Below, in pieces: positions 8,581 through 16,356 of a DNA stretch of 46,746 nt. Each line of letters opens with the position of its first letter. Position 1 is the stretch's first letter. Both the position numbers and the translations under genes were made by a program. Source of the DNA: Cytophagaceae bacterium (GTDB lineage Bacteria; Bacteroidota; Bacteroidia; Cytophagales; Spirosomataceae); contig JAHEAY010000007.1 of the NCBI GenBank assembly GCA_024642485.1, positions 1 through 46,746 on the forward strand, given 5' to 3'. The notes below the pieces were generated by a model that was not told the origin of the DNA, did no database searches, and saw nothing but the letters and a program-made list of their open reading frames with translations.

Positions 8581-9749
8581 TCGAAGATACGCTTATTGGA
8601 TATCAAAGGTTTGGCCCAAAAACCAATACTGAAAATATAGCCCATGCTCAGAAACAGGATACTCATGCCTGTTTTTAGGCCAAAAATATCGCCAATTCCA
8701 CCGACGATGAAGGGGAAAATGGCGCCACCCACGATGCCGGTAACGATGATGCCGGCGAAGGATCCATGGTGTTCGGTGACAGAATTTAAGGCCAACGAAA
8801 AAATGATGGGGTACATGACGGATGCGAAAAAGCCAACGAGCGGGAAGGCGATTAAGGCCGCATCTGCGTTTCCGTATAAGCCAAAAGCCAAGGCAATCAT
8901 CGCTAAAAATGTAAAGGTTATCAGGATAATTCGGCTATCCAATAATTTCAATAAGACGATCCCTAAGACTCCTCCGGCCGTCATCAGTCCCCAATAATAA
9001 GCGATGGTGTTCGCGCCATCTGTTTGTGGATTGAGGCCATGGTAGGTTTGTAAAAATTGCGATATCCATGTCGCAATCCCTTGTTCGGTTCCTACATAAC
9101 AGAGCATGGCGATGAAATATAAAATGACTTGTTTGTTATTGAATAGTTCCAGATGAATGGCGATAGCGCCAGGTTTTTCCTCTTCCGATAATTTCACTTG
9201 GGGAAAATGGGTGCTCTGGGTTATGAGCATCATGATGACTGAGATTCCAATAAAAAGGATGTATAGACTTAGCCAAGGTAAATGTATACCAATGAAAAAT
9301 TGATAGACCAAAGGGCTTAAAAACGACGCAAAACCAAAGATCAATTGGGCCCAAACTGAGTAATTCGCATAATTTTCCTCACCTCCAGCGGTTCTTAGTA
9401 AAGGATTAATGACCACTTGCAACATGGCCATGCCGCTACCAATCAGGAATAAGGATAAGAGGGCTGTTACGTAATGTGGCGATAAAACAATAAGTAGTGA
9501 CCCTAGGGTTGCTAGAAAAAAAGCCATCATCATCACTTTCTTCTCATGGAATGTTTCAAGCAAAATTCCCGCCGGAATGGATGTAAAACCATAGGCAATA
9601 AAAAACGCGAAGGGTAGGAGAGAAACTAAGGTAAGACTCAAGTGAAAGGTTCGAATCAAGTCGGGGATAATAGGCCCAATGATGTTCGAAATGAATGAAA
9701 TGACGAAGAAGGTCAATAAGATGACTGAGACGAGTTTTGTGTTTTTCAT
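8577..9749 (-). CDS. MFS sugar-type transporter
   Basis: A 390-residue integral membrane protein with about 12 hydrophobic segments and no signal peptide. The pattern, including the helix with GSGMAMLQVVINPLLR, resembles FucP-type sugar/H+ symporters. Placed beside the PIG-L/DUF1080/oxidoreductase operon, it may import the sugar product, though it is on the opposite strand and separately expressed. Its ATG lies only 6 bp from a stem-loop repeat (9756-9791), so that hairpin would sit in its 5' leader and could affect translation. An efflux role cannot be ruled out. Confidence 0.82.
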   Translation of the reverse strand: MKNTKLVSVILLTFFVISFISNIIGPIIPDLIRTFHLSLTLVSLLPFAFFIAYGFTSIPAGILLETFHEKKVMMMAFFLATLGSLLIVLSPHYVTALLSLFLIGSGMAMLQVVINPLLRTAGGEENYANYSVWAQLIFGFASFLSPLVYQFFIGIHLPWLSLYILFIGISVIMMLITQSTHFPQVKLSEEEKPGAIAIHLELFNNKQVILYFIAMLCYVGTEQGIATWISQFLQTYHGLNPQTDGANTIAYYWGLMTAGGVLGIVLLKLLDSRIILITFTFLAMIALAFGLYGNADAALIAFPLVGFFASVMYPIIFSLALNSVTEHHGSFAGIIVTGIVGGAIFPFIVGGIGDIFGLKTGMSILFLSMGYIFSIGFWAKPLISNKRIFD

Positions 9750-9755
9750 ATCCTT

Positions 9756-9791
9756 ACCTTTGGCAATCCTCCAACCAGGTTTGCCAAAGGT
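9756..9791 (-). repeat. Stem-loop repeat, copy 3 (reverse orientation)
   Basis: Arms ACCTTTGGCAA and TTGCCAAAGGT, T.T mismatch, CCT/AGG, loop CCAACC. It is the left end of module 2 and is identical over 36 nt to copy 4. It sits directly upstream of the MFS start codon. Confidence 0.9.
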
Positions 9792-9824
9792 ACAGGGGTA
9801 TTTTGATTTTTGATGGGTGCCAAC

Positions 9825-9839
9825 TGATAATTATTATCA
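9825..9839. promoter_or_regulatory. Exact 7-1-7 Fur-family box inside module 2
   Basis: TGATAATTATTATCA matches the known Fur/PerR/Zur box TGATAATnATTATCA at every position. It lies 75 bp upstream of the MFS start and about 190 bp upstream of the siderophore receptor. It is also part of a repeated element, so it may be structural rather than an operator. Confidence 0.4.
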
Positions 9840-9889
9840 AGAATCTGATTGTTTGGTTTCTAAGCCTAATTTTTTGATTCCGCAAAGCT

Positions 9890-9925
9890 ACCTTTGGCAA
9901 TCCTCCAACCAGGTTTGCCAAAGGT
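9890..9925 (-). repeat. Stem-loop repeat, copy 4 (reverse orientation)
   Basis: Identical to copy 3 (arms ACCTTTGGCAA/TTGCCAAAGGT, loop CCAACC). Right end of module 2, ending 12 bp before the first receptor operator. Confidence 0.9.
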
Positions 9926-9937
9926 AAGAGCTTTAGC

Positions 9938-9960
9938 TTATTTAAAATAATTCTAAATAA
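9938..9960. promoter_or_regulatory. Palindromic operator 1 of the siderophore receptor
   Basis: A 23-bp near-perfect palindrome with TTATTTA and TAAATAA arms; only two symmetric pairs break across the centre. The outer arms extend to AGCTTATTTA/TAAATAAGCT (9935-9963). It abuts the -33 box at 9963. A second copy matching at 19 of 23 bases starts exactly 60 bp downstream. The position before a siderophore receptor suggests an iron regulator such as Fur. Confidence 0.65.
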
Positions 9961-9962
9961 GC

Positions 9963-9993
9963 TTGCATTTGTAATTCGTTGCATGTAGTTTTG
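9963..9993 (+). promoter_or_regulatory. Putative promoter of the siderophore receptor
   Basis: TTG at 9963-9965, a 20-nt spacer and TAGTTTTG at 9986-9993, a perfect TAnnTTTG -7 box. Transcription would start near 10000, inside operator 2, leaving about 30 nt of leader. Confidence 0.6.
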
Positions 9994-9997
9994 GTCA

Positions 9998-10020
9998 TTA
10001 TTTATAATTAGTCTAAACAA
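9998..10020. promoter_or_regulatory. Palindromic operator 2 of the siderophore receptor
   Basis: Begins TTATTTATAATTAG and ends TCTAAACAA; 19 of 23 positions match operator 1, at a spacing of exactly 60 bp. It covers the predicted transcription start, the usual site for a repressor. Confidence 0.6.
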
Positions 10021-10030
10021 ATATAAGTAT

Positions 10031-12361
10031 ATGATCCGCCTAATAATTCTTTTAATTTTTTCGTTCACAGTGGTTTATGGTCAGCAGGCCTCTTTGGAAG
10101 GTGTTGTTCGAGATGCGAAACAGCAAGTTGTGCCAGGTGTTTCTATTCGTCTAATTGAGTTGAAACGCGGAAAGCCATCGGATGCTGAAGGAAAATTCAC
10201 TTTTCAAGGCTTGAAGCCGGGTATGTATAACTTGCAAGCTTCTTTTGTAGGTTATAAAACCTTGCAAGAAAAAGTAAATCTGGTTGCAGATAAAACTCTT
10301 CATTTGGACTTGGAATTGGTTGAAGCCAGCAATGATTTGAAAGAAATTGTTGTCGTAGGCTATGTGAGTCAAAACGAGAAGCCAATTACCATCGGAAAAT
10401 TGCCTATCAAACCCATGGATTTGCCACAAAGTGTCGTGACGCTGGATAAAAGTTTGTTGGAGGCCCAGCAGGTCAACCGGATGAGTGATGTTTTAATGAA
10501 TACGAATGGCGTTTATATTTTTGGTGCAACGGGTGGCTATCAAGAGGAAATTGCTGCGCGTGGTTTTTCGATGGCGAGCTCAAATACCTTCAAGAATGGA
10601 ATGCGCTATGCGAACGGAATGATTTCGGAACTGAGTGGGGTGGAGAAGGTGGAGATTTTGAAAGGTAGTGCCGCGATTTTGTATGGCAATGTGGCTGCTG
10701 GTGGGGTGCTGAATTTGGTGACCAAGAAACCTAAATTCAATTTCGGTGGTGAATTAAGTCTTCGTACGGGTTCATGGGGGATGTACAAACCTTCGGTCGA
10801 CGTATATGGTGGACTTTCCAAAAACATCGCCGTCCGCTTAAATGCGAGTGCCGAGCAGGCCAAAAGTTTCCGTGTAGGGGTTTCCTCAGAACGCGTATAT
10901 GTGAATCCGTCGATCTTGTTCAAGCTTGGTAAAAAGACCGAATTGATTTTAGAAGGAGATTATTTGGCCGACCAAAGAACGCCTGATTTCGGTGCTGGAA
11001 TCATTAATTATCAAATTGTTGATATTCCCCGGGAACGATTTTTAGGCGTATATTGGTCGAATATTAAATCTTCTCAAAGTTCTGTTACGACTACTTTGAC
11101 ACAACAAATCAATGAAAATTGGACACTAAAATGGATGAATGGCTGGCGCCAAAATGCCAGTAATCTTTTCTCCAACACGCGTCCGAATGCTGGTACCTTA
11201 ATCTCTGCAAACGGCCAATGGATTCGAAATTTACAGAAATCTGAGGTAGAGGAAAGCTATGGAATAACCCAATTGGATTTAATTGGCTCTTTGAATTTGG
11301 CCGGGATGAAACATCAAGTATTAGTAGGGCTAGATTCGGATTTTTATAACACGGATACCTATGCTTATAATCAGTTTAATCGCTACGATACGGTCAACGT
11401 ATATATTAATGCGTTGAAGTCAGCACGTAGTGACCAACCGGCTATGATACCTTTTACGAAAACCATGGCCCCGATTCGCCGCTTGGGTATATATGCACAG
11501 GATTTGATACATCTCAATGAGCAGTGGAAGGTTTTGGCGGGAATTCGGTATTCATACCAACAAACTTTGAGTGATGTTTATGCCTATGCGACTGGCCAAA
11601 CTGCATCGACGTCTAATTTTGATGGGGCATTTTCACCTCGTTTGGGAATCGTATATAAACCTTCGTTGGATCATGCTTTGTTTGCCAGTTATTCGAATTC
11701 TTTTGCTTTGAATACGGGAGTTGACATCAATAACCAGGCCTTACCTCCCTCGTTGATCGATCAATACGAAATGGGGGTTAAGAATGACATTTGGGATGGT
11801 TTATTTTCGGTAAATGTTACTGCGTATCGGATTTTGAATAATAATTTGGCCCAAAATTCTTTGGTCAATGCCACGACCTATTCCTATGTCAAAGAAATGG
11901 CGGGTTCTGTGCAAAGTGAGGGGATTGAATTGGATGTGATGTCAAAACCCATGGCAGGTTTTACGATATCAGGTGGATATAGTTTCAATGAAACGAAATA
12001 TGTCAAAAGTAATACCTATATCGAAGGAAGCTTATTAAAATACAACCCGCGGCATACTGCAAATTTAAGCGTTCAATATCGACATCAAGGCTTTCAATTA
12101 GGATTGACGTCGGTGTATATCGGCGAACGGTTTGCGGGGCGGTCGACGCGTGTGCTGGTGGCGAATGATGCCTACCGACTCATTGCGCTTCCAGCTTATG
12201 TGCAAGCAGATTTAACAGCGGGCTATACGTTCAAGAAAATGTCCTTGCGGGCTCGCGTGGCGAATTTGGGAGATGTGTTGAGCTACAATGTTCACGATGA
12301 TAATTCCGTGAATCCCATTGCCCCTCGGAATTATAGTTTGACCCTGACCTATGGGTGGTAA
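10031..12361 (+). CDS. TonB-dependent siderophore receptor
   Basis: A 776-residue outer-membrane receptor. After the signal peptide (to about residue 17) there is a carboxypeptidase-D-like regulatory domain (about 20-100, GVVRDAKQQVVPGVSIRL), then the plug (about 125-240, with DLPQSVVTLD and VEKVEILKGSAAILYG, as in siderophore receptors), then a 22-strand-type barrel ending in an aromatic-rich segment (YSLTLTYGW). It takes up ferric siderophores with energy from TonB-ExbBD, which are not in this window. Two matching operators flank its promoter, so iron-dependent repression is likely. A stem-loop repeat lies 11 bp after the stop codon. Confidence 0.92.
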   Translation: MIRLIILLIFSFTVVYGQQASLEGVVRDAKQQVVPGVSIRLIELKRGKPSDAEGKFTFQGLKPGMYNLQASFVGYKTLQEKVNLVADKTLHLDLELVEASNDLKEIVVVGYVSQNEKPITIGKLPIKPMDLPQSVVTLDKSLLEAQQVNRMSDVLMNTNGVYIFGATGGYQEEIAARGFSMASSNTFKNGMRYANGMISELSGVEKVEILKGSAAILYGNVAAGGVLNLVTKKPKFNFGGELSLRTGSWGMYKPSVDVYGGLSKNIAVRLNASAEQAKSFRVGVSSERVYVNPSILFKLGKKTELILEGDYLADQRTPDFGAGIINYQIVDIPRERFLGVYWSNIKSSQSSVTTTLTQQINENWTLKWMNGWRQNASNLFSNTRPNAGTLISANGQWIRNLQKSEVEESYGITQLDLIGSLNLAGMKHQVLVGLDSDFYNTDTYAYNQFNRYDTVNVYINALKSARSDQPAMIPFTKTMAPIRRLGIYAQDLIHLNEQWKVLAGIRYSYQQTLSDVYAYATGQTASTSNFDGAFSPRLGIVYKPSLDHALFASYSNSFALNTGVDINNQALPPSLIDQYEMGVKNDIWDGLFSVNVTAYRILNNNLAQNSLVNATTYSYVKEMAGSVQSEGIELDVMSKPMAGFTISGGYSFNETKYVKSNTYIEGSLLKYNPRHTANLSVQYRHQGFQLGLTSVYIGERFAGRSTRVLVANDAYRLIALPAYVQADLTAGYTFKKMSLRARVANLGDVLSYNVHDDNSVNPIAPRNYSLTLTYGW

Positions 12362-12372
12362 TACCCCATCTT

Positions 12373-12408
12373 ACCTTTGGCAAACCTGGTTTGAGGATTG
12401 CCAAAGGT
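12373..12408 (+). repeat. Stem-loop repeat, copy 5
   Basis: Arms ACCTTTGGCAA/TTGCCAAAGGT, A.A mismatch, CCT/AGG, loop GGTTTG. It fills the 56-bp gap between two convergent stop codons. It has no T-run, so it would be a weak terminator at best. Confidence 0.88.
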
Positions 12409-12417
12409 AAGTGCGGG

Positions 12418-13737
12418 TTATTTTACGATACTTCCCCAAGCTAAATGGCGGAATTTTTCATTGAATCGCGTGGGTTCAGGTGCAATTTGTAGGAAAACCA
12501 TTCCAATCATGTCTTCTTTCCGATCTACCCAATATTGTGTACCAAAATATCCTTTCCAGAAATAAGTTCCTGCAGAGATCGTCTCGAATTTGGCCTGTTC
12601 CTCAGGATAAACATAAACGGTTACACCAGCTTTGAACTGTGATCTGCCCGTAACGCCTTTGGCAACTCCATCATTCGTCGACACATCGAATAAAGGTTTC
12701 TCAATCATCTCAACCGTTTTCTTGCTCAAAATGCGTGCGCCATCTAATTCTCCGTAGTTCAGGATCATTTGGAAGAAACGAGCATAATCGTCCACATTGC
12801 TAACAATGTCCGTTCCACCCATGGCCAAGGGGGTATTCGTGTTCTTGTAGTAGTCCATCGACATGTCTGCCGAGAATCCTAAAAGCCGCTTTCCTACTTC
12901 ATCTGTATAGACCGACTTTTTCCCCGACCTATCTTGAGTATATACCTGAGTCATGTTTTTCCACTCGTTTGGCGTAACACCTACAAACGTTCTTGTCATT
13001 TTTAAGGGCGTAAAGATTTCTTGACGAAGGAAGTCGGCAAAGGTGCGGCCATCTAGTACCTCAATTACTCGACCTAATACTTCGAGATTCATTCCATAGG
13101 TCCAGCTCTCACCGGGTTCGTGAACAAGCGGCAATTTTGCGGTGCTGCGAATGATTTCTGCGAGTGTTAGTTTTGTATCGCCCTTAGGAAACGCGATTGT
13201 AACGCCAGCATTTAAATAACCTTCTCGGCCCAGACTTGAGAAGGGTGGGTAGGCAATGCCCGAAGTATGTGTAAACACGTGCTTCATCAAGATTTTGTTT
13301 TTCGCTGGACGTGTGATGAATTGGTGTTTCAAGGTATCGTATCCGACCAAAATTTGCATGTTGGCAAATTCTGGCAAAATCGTTTCCAAAGGCGTATCCA
13401 TTGTGAATAGTCCTCTTTCGAATATTTTAAGTCCTGCAACGCCGGTAATAATTTTGGTCATACTCGCCATCCGGAAAAGGTGGTCGGTGCGCATCGCTTC
13501 ACCCGTTTCGAGGTTCGCTTTACCAAAAGCTTTTTTGTAAGCAATTTTCCCATGTCGGACGATCATACCGATCGACCCAGGAATGTGTTGGTTTTCTGAT
13601 TCTTTTGCCAAAAAGGCATCTACGCGTGCTAGTCCTTCTTTCGATAAACCGAGTTGTACGGGGTCGCCTCCAGGTAGATTTTGAGCAAGGCTGCCAAAGG
13701 AAATAAGGGCAACGAAAAGGAGTAAAGTGTGTTTCAT
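12418..13737 (-). CDS. Exported serine hydrolase, beta-lactamase class C family
   Basis: A 439-residue protein with a signal peptide (residues 1-18). The SxxK nucleophile motif is S92-M-T-K95 within FRMASMTKI. HTSGIAYP and the tyrosine-containing YGMNLEVLG follow, as in the beta-lactamase/DD-peptidase/esterase family (PF00144). It acts in the periplasm, and could be an esterase, a D-aminopeptidase or a peptidoglycan hydrolase. Nothing points to drug resistance in particular. It is convergent with the siderophore receptor; the gap holds stem-loop copy 5. A further stem-loop (13813-13845) lies 75 bp upstream. Confidence 0.88.
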   Translation of the reverse strand: MKHTLLLFVALISFGSLAQNLPGGDPVQLGLSKEGLARVDAFLAKESENQHIPGSIGMIVRHGKIAYKKAFGKANLETGEAMRTDHLFRMASMTKIITGVAGLKIFERGLFTMDTPLETILPEFANMQILVGYDTLKHQFITRPAKNKILMKHVFTHTSGIAYPPFSSLGREGYLNAGVTIAFPKGDTKLTLAEIIRSTAKLPLVHEPGESWTYGMNLEVLGRVIEVLDGRTFADFLRQEIFTPLKMTRTFVGVTPNEWKNMTQVYTQDRSGKKSVYTDEVGKRLLGFSADMSMDYYKNTNTPLAMGGTDIVSNVDDYARFFQMILNYGELDGARILSKKTVEMIEKPLFDVSTNDGVAKGVTGRSQFKAGVTVYVYPEEQAKFETISAGTYFWKGYFGTQYWVDRKEDMIGMVFLQIAPEPTRFNEKFRHLAWGSIVK

Positions 13738-13812
13738 CGGATGGAGTAATTTGTGTTAATCAAGATACTGATAATATAACAAAAGGAGGACTCGTTATCC
13801 TCCTTTCCCCGT

Positions 13813-13845
13813 ACCTTTGGCAAACCTTGGAGGATTGCCAAAGGT
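13813..13845 (+). repeat. Stem-loop repeat, copy 6
   Basis: Arms ACCTTTGGCAA/TTGCCAAAGGT, A.A mismatch, CCT/AGG, loop TGG. It lies 22 bp beyond the stop of the NTF2-like gene at 13868 and 75 bp before the serine hydrolase start. TGATAAT occurs at 13769-13775, but not at the spacing seen in the modules. Confidence 0.88.
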
Positions 13846-13867
13846 AAAGGAGGGGGTAAAAATAGAA

Positions 13868-14368
13868 TTATTGCATGATTTCGTTAATCTTCTTCGTATC
13901 ATAACGCAACCACTCAACCACCTGCTTGCCATCTTTAATGCCATCAACCGAGTGAATAATTACTCTGACCGATTTGTCTCCACGCGTCAAGGTAAACCAA
14001 GCATATGCGTAAACAAAATGATTCGCGCCGAAATATCCTGGTTCGTTATAAATCGTTTCCGTGATATTCGGGATGGAATCCAACTTCATCGTAATTCCTT
14101 TCGCTTTGAAAGCGGTGAACAAGGAAACGTTTTGGTCTAAAGTAATTGTATCTGCGTTGTCATAAAAGACCGCATCTTCCGAATAGGTAGCACGATAAGT
14201 TGCTGAATCCCCATCGCTTAAGGCTTGCATCGATTTCTTGGCTAAATCGATGTTGGCCGACTTGTCTATTACATAACCTACAGCACCTTCTGGTAACTTA
14301 CTTTCTTGTTTCGAACAAGACATCATTCCGCCTGCGATGACGCAAGCAATGGCTAATATTTTTTTCAT
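13868..14368 (-). CDS. NTF2-like (SnoaL-fold) lipoprotein
   Basis: A 166-residue protein. A hydrophobic leader ends in MMSCSK, a lipobox with the cysteine at residue 18. The rest fits the NTF2/SnoaL cone fold: SANIDLAKKSMQALSDGDSATYRATYSEDAVFYDNADT is the typical opening helix and first strand, here seen in pieces. No catalytic residues can be assigned, and proteins of this type are often unassigned or bind small ligands. A terminator (14382-14408) separates it from the upstream gene on the same strand, so it is probably expressed alone. It belongs to a group of four small exported proteins. Confidence 0.8.
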   Translation of the reverse strand: MKKILAIACVIAGGMMSCSKQESKLPEGAVGYVIDKSANIDLAKKSMQALSDGDSATYRATYSEDAVFYDNADTITLDQNVSLFTAFKAKGITMKLDSIPNITETIYNEPGYFGANHFVYAYAWFTLTRGDKSVRVIIHSVDGIKDGKQVVEWLRYDTKKINEIMQ

Positions 14369-14381
14369 GATCCGTTGGGTT

Positions 14382-14408
14382 AAAAAAAAGGCCGACTTGT
14401 GCCGGCCT
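14382..14408 (-). terminator. Intrinsic terminator after the 14491-15213 gene
   Basis: Read on the minus strand, the stem GGCCG/CGGCC (14403-14407 with 14390-14394) is extended by one A-T pair and followed by a run of eight T. A smaller hairpin (CGTATT/AATACG, 14442-14458) lies between it and the gene's stop codon. Confidence 0.8.
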
Positions 14409-14490
14409 GGAAAATTTAGAACTAGTTAAATGTACCCACAGCGTATTGCAATAATACGGATTGGTTGATGCTACGTAAATCCCCTACTTT

Positions 14491-15213
14491 TTAAGTGAAT
14501 TGCTCGGGACTTAAGTTCATGTATTTCTTTGCACCATTGATGTAGATGCTGCTTGAATCGAAATCCAGTTTAGAAAGATCCTTGAAGAATGTAACGGTTG
14601 TGAATTGGCCAGAACCTTCATAAGAGATAGGTGCCAAATGTTGCCAAAACGACCATTCTTGGATATTACCAGCCTTGATGCGGTCTAATTGGATAGCCTT
14701 TACTTGTTTTTCGAAATCCAAATAAGCAAAATAGTTTTGCTGCGTTACTTGCATCGTTTCCATCAAGATAATCGAGTTCAAATCATTCGAAGGACCTGTA
14801 GCCTCTAATACCTTTGTCAATTTGTTTCGAACAATCGATTGAACCTTTAACGTTTCATCCATTAAGGAATAAAAACTTGGATCTTCTTTCATCAAGGCTG
14901 TTCTCATAGCTTCTGGGTATTGCGTAAGCTTGTTTAGGTCCTCAGATGCATTTAGGGATACATAATCATAATCCACAGATTCAGATTTGTATTCATTCAT
15001 AATTGGATAAACAGCCCAGGCGCCAATGAGTCCTGCTGCCTTACGTTTCAAATGAATAACTTTCCATTTCTTTTCGAGCGCCATCGCTTCTTCAATCGTG
15101 TGGCCCGGCTTTAATTTGTGGAAAGCGATATTGATGTAAATCGGTTTGTTTTGTGCGAATGTGCTTGCTGTGATTGCAAAAATTGCAAGGAATAATAAGG
15201 TAAGTTTTTTCAT
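14491..15213 (-). CDS. Exported protein of unknown function, possibly two A/B-barrel domains
   Basis: A 240-residue protein with a clear signal peptide (KKLTLLFLAIFAITASTFAQ). Two segments, about residues 23-125 and 140-235, each begin with a beta strand ending in a helix of charged residues (YINIAFHKLKPGHTIEEA and NYFAYLDFEKQVKAI), suggesting a duplicated dimeric alpha/beta barrel like antibiotic biosynthesis monooxygenases or NIPSNAP proteins. That assignment is tentative. It lies between two NTF2-like genes on the same strand, each followed by its own terminator. The function is unknown. Confidence 0.75.
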   Translation of the reverse strand: MKKLTLLFLAIFAITASTFAQNKPIYINIAFHKLKPGHTIEEAMALEKKWKVIHLKRKAAGLIGAWAVYPIMNEYKSESVDYDYVSLNASEDLNKLTQYPEAMRTALMKEDPSFYSLMDETLKVQSIVRNKLTKVLEATGPSNDLNSIILMETMQVTQQNYFAYLDFEKQVKAIQLDRIKAGNIQEWSFWQHLAPISYEGSGQFTTVTFFKDLSKLDFDSSSIYINGAKKYMNLSPEQFT

Positions 15214-15236
15214 GGTTTTTTGGGTTTAAAAATATT

Positions 15237-15261
15237 GTCCGTGAGCGATATGCCCACGGAC
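15237..15261 (-). terminator. Hairpin terminator after the 15271-16182 gene
   Basis: Stem GTCCGTG/CACGGAC with an 11-nt loop; on the minus strand it is followed by AATATTTTT. The T-run is interrupted, so efficiency may be moderate. Confidence 0.6.
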
Positions 15262-15270
15262 TTAATCAAT

Positions 15271-16182
15271 TTAATTTTTTGTTTTTTCTCTAGAGAATTG
15301 CTTAACTGAATCTATTTTTCCAGCCAAATTGAAACCGAAAAGTTCTACTAGATTTTTATCCCAAATTTTACCATCTTTCATGACGCGTTTTTCATTTGAG
15401 AATACGATAATTCCGGAAGCCGGATCGGTGTCTTTTACTTTGAACGGAAGGATAAATCCAGGTTTCCAATCCAAAGATTGAAATTCAGCGAACAAGGCTG
15501 GAAGCATATTTTTGGTGAATGTGAATTTGTTTCCGTCGAAATCCTCAAATTGAACTTCATCTGCCAAAATAGCCTCAACCGCTTTCACATCCATCGCATT
15601 ATAGGCTTTTGCAAAATTTTCAATTGTTTCAATTTCACCTCGGTTGCTGAATTGAAGAGTGCGACCTGCTGGATCAGCCCCAGGCTTGTAAGAGATTAAT
15701 TTTCCGCCATAGGTCTTTCCATATTCATTGCTCGCTGGAATGGAATGGTATTGGGTAAATCCGGCGATTTTCCCCGACTTATCCACTTGGAACAATTCGA
15801 ATAAATTCAAATTTTGCTTTGAGCCATTTTTGAATATGCGCTCCTCGGTAGATTGCAATAGGACAACTTCTGTTTTTTGACCCTCAGCATATAAGGGAAG
15901 AATTGCCATAGGCTTGTTTACGACGGATTGATATTCCGCATGTCCTTTTTGATTCGCTTCTGCGTATTTCTTGATCATTTCATCAGACCACAAGGCAGTC
16001 TCAGCAGCAGAGTTGTTTGCATTGTAAGCTTTGACAGCTTCCAAAACAACATTGCTACTTTTTTCTGAACCAAATTTGAATGATTTACCTTGACTGTCGC
16101 CAACAAATATTTTGCCAGCTGTTTGCGCTTTTACGAAGAATGCAGAGGCTACTAATGCCCCTAATAGAACTAGTTTTTTCAT
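15271..16182 (-). CDS. Exported protein with two NTF2-like domains
   Basis: A 303-residue protein with a signal peptide (residues 1-19). Two similar halves begin with EAVKAYNANNSAAETALWSD (about residue 48) and NFAKAYNAMDVKAVEAILAD (about residue 190). Both continue to a WDKNLVELF or FKNGSKQNLNLFELF-type strand, so the gene appears to be an internal duplication of an NTF2/SnoaL fold. No active-site residues can be named. It is divergent from the SnoaL-like lipoprotein gene at 16357. The shared intergenic region carries an inverted pair of TTTGTACCC/GGGTACAAA motifs that could be a common operator. Confidence 0.8.
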   Translation of the reverse strand: MKKLVLLGALVASAFFVKAQTAGKIFVGDSQGKSFKFGSEKSSNVVLEAVKAYNANNSAAETALWSDEMIKKYAEANQKGHAEYQSVVNKPMAILPLYAEGQKTEVVLLQSTEERIFKNGSKQNLNLFELFQVDKSGKIAGFTQYHSIPASNEYGKTYGGKLISYKPGADPAGRTLQFSNRGEIETIENFAKAYNAMDVKAVEAILADEVQFEDFDGNKFTFTKNMLPALFAEFQSLDWKPGFILPFKVKDTDPASGIIVFSNEKRVMKDGKIWDKNLVELFGFNLAGKIDSVKQFSREKTKN

Positions 16183-16256
16183 GTGTTTTTTGATTATTAA
16201 TTAATGAAAGCAAGAACGAAAGTTTGATTCCCTTATCGAATAATATCAATGGGCAA

Positions 16257-16341
16257 TTTGTACCCTTTTGCATTTTTGGGAACAGATTAATTATGCCAAG
16301 TCAGGCGTTTCGGATGTGCGTTTTATACTTTTGGGTACAAA
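16257..16341. promoter_or_regulatory. Inverted TTTGTACCC / GGGTACAAA pair in a divergent promoter
   Basis: TTTGTACCC at 16257-16265 and GGGTACAAA at 16333-16341 point toward their own genes (16182 and 16357). The same 9-mer, pointing toward its gene, occurs at 23087-23095 upstream of the oxidoreductase. It may mark a regulator site or a preferred transcript start. Confidence 0.35.
16326..16333 (+). promoter_or_regulatory. -7 box TACTTTTG for the 16357 gene
   Basis: A perfect TAnnTTTG match 23 bp before the ATG. I see no good -33 TTTG at the usual distance. Confidence 0.45.
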
Positions 16342-16356
16342 CCAAACATATCAAAT

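Larger units (their letters stand above)
9756..9925. repeat. Composite stem-loop module 2
   Basis: Two identical 36-nt stem-loops in the same orientation, 98 nt apart. CCAACTGATA starts 28 nt after the first stem-loop, as in modules 1 and 3. The interior contains the perfect dyad TGATAATTATTATCA. The module lies between the divergent MFS and siderophore-receptor genes. Confidence 0.8.

Noticed and set aside
12418-13737. A beta-lactamase resistance gene.
   Set aside because: The class C fold is shared by esterases and peptidases, and no resistance context is present.
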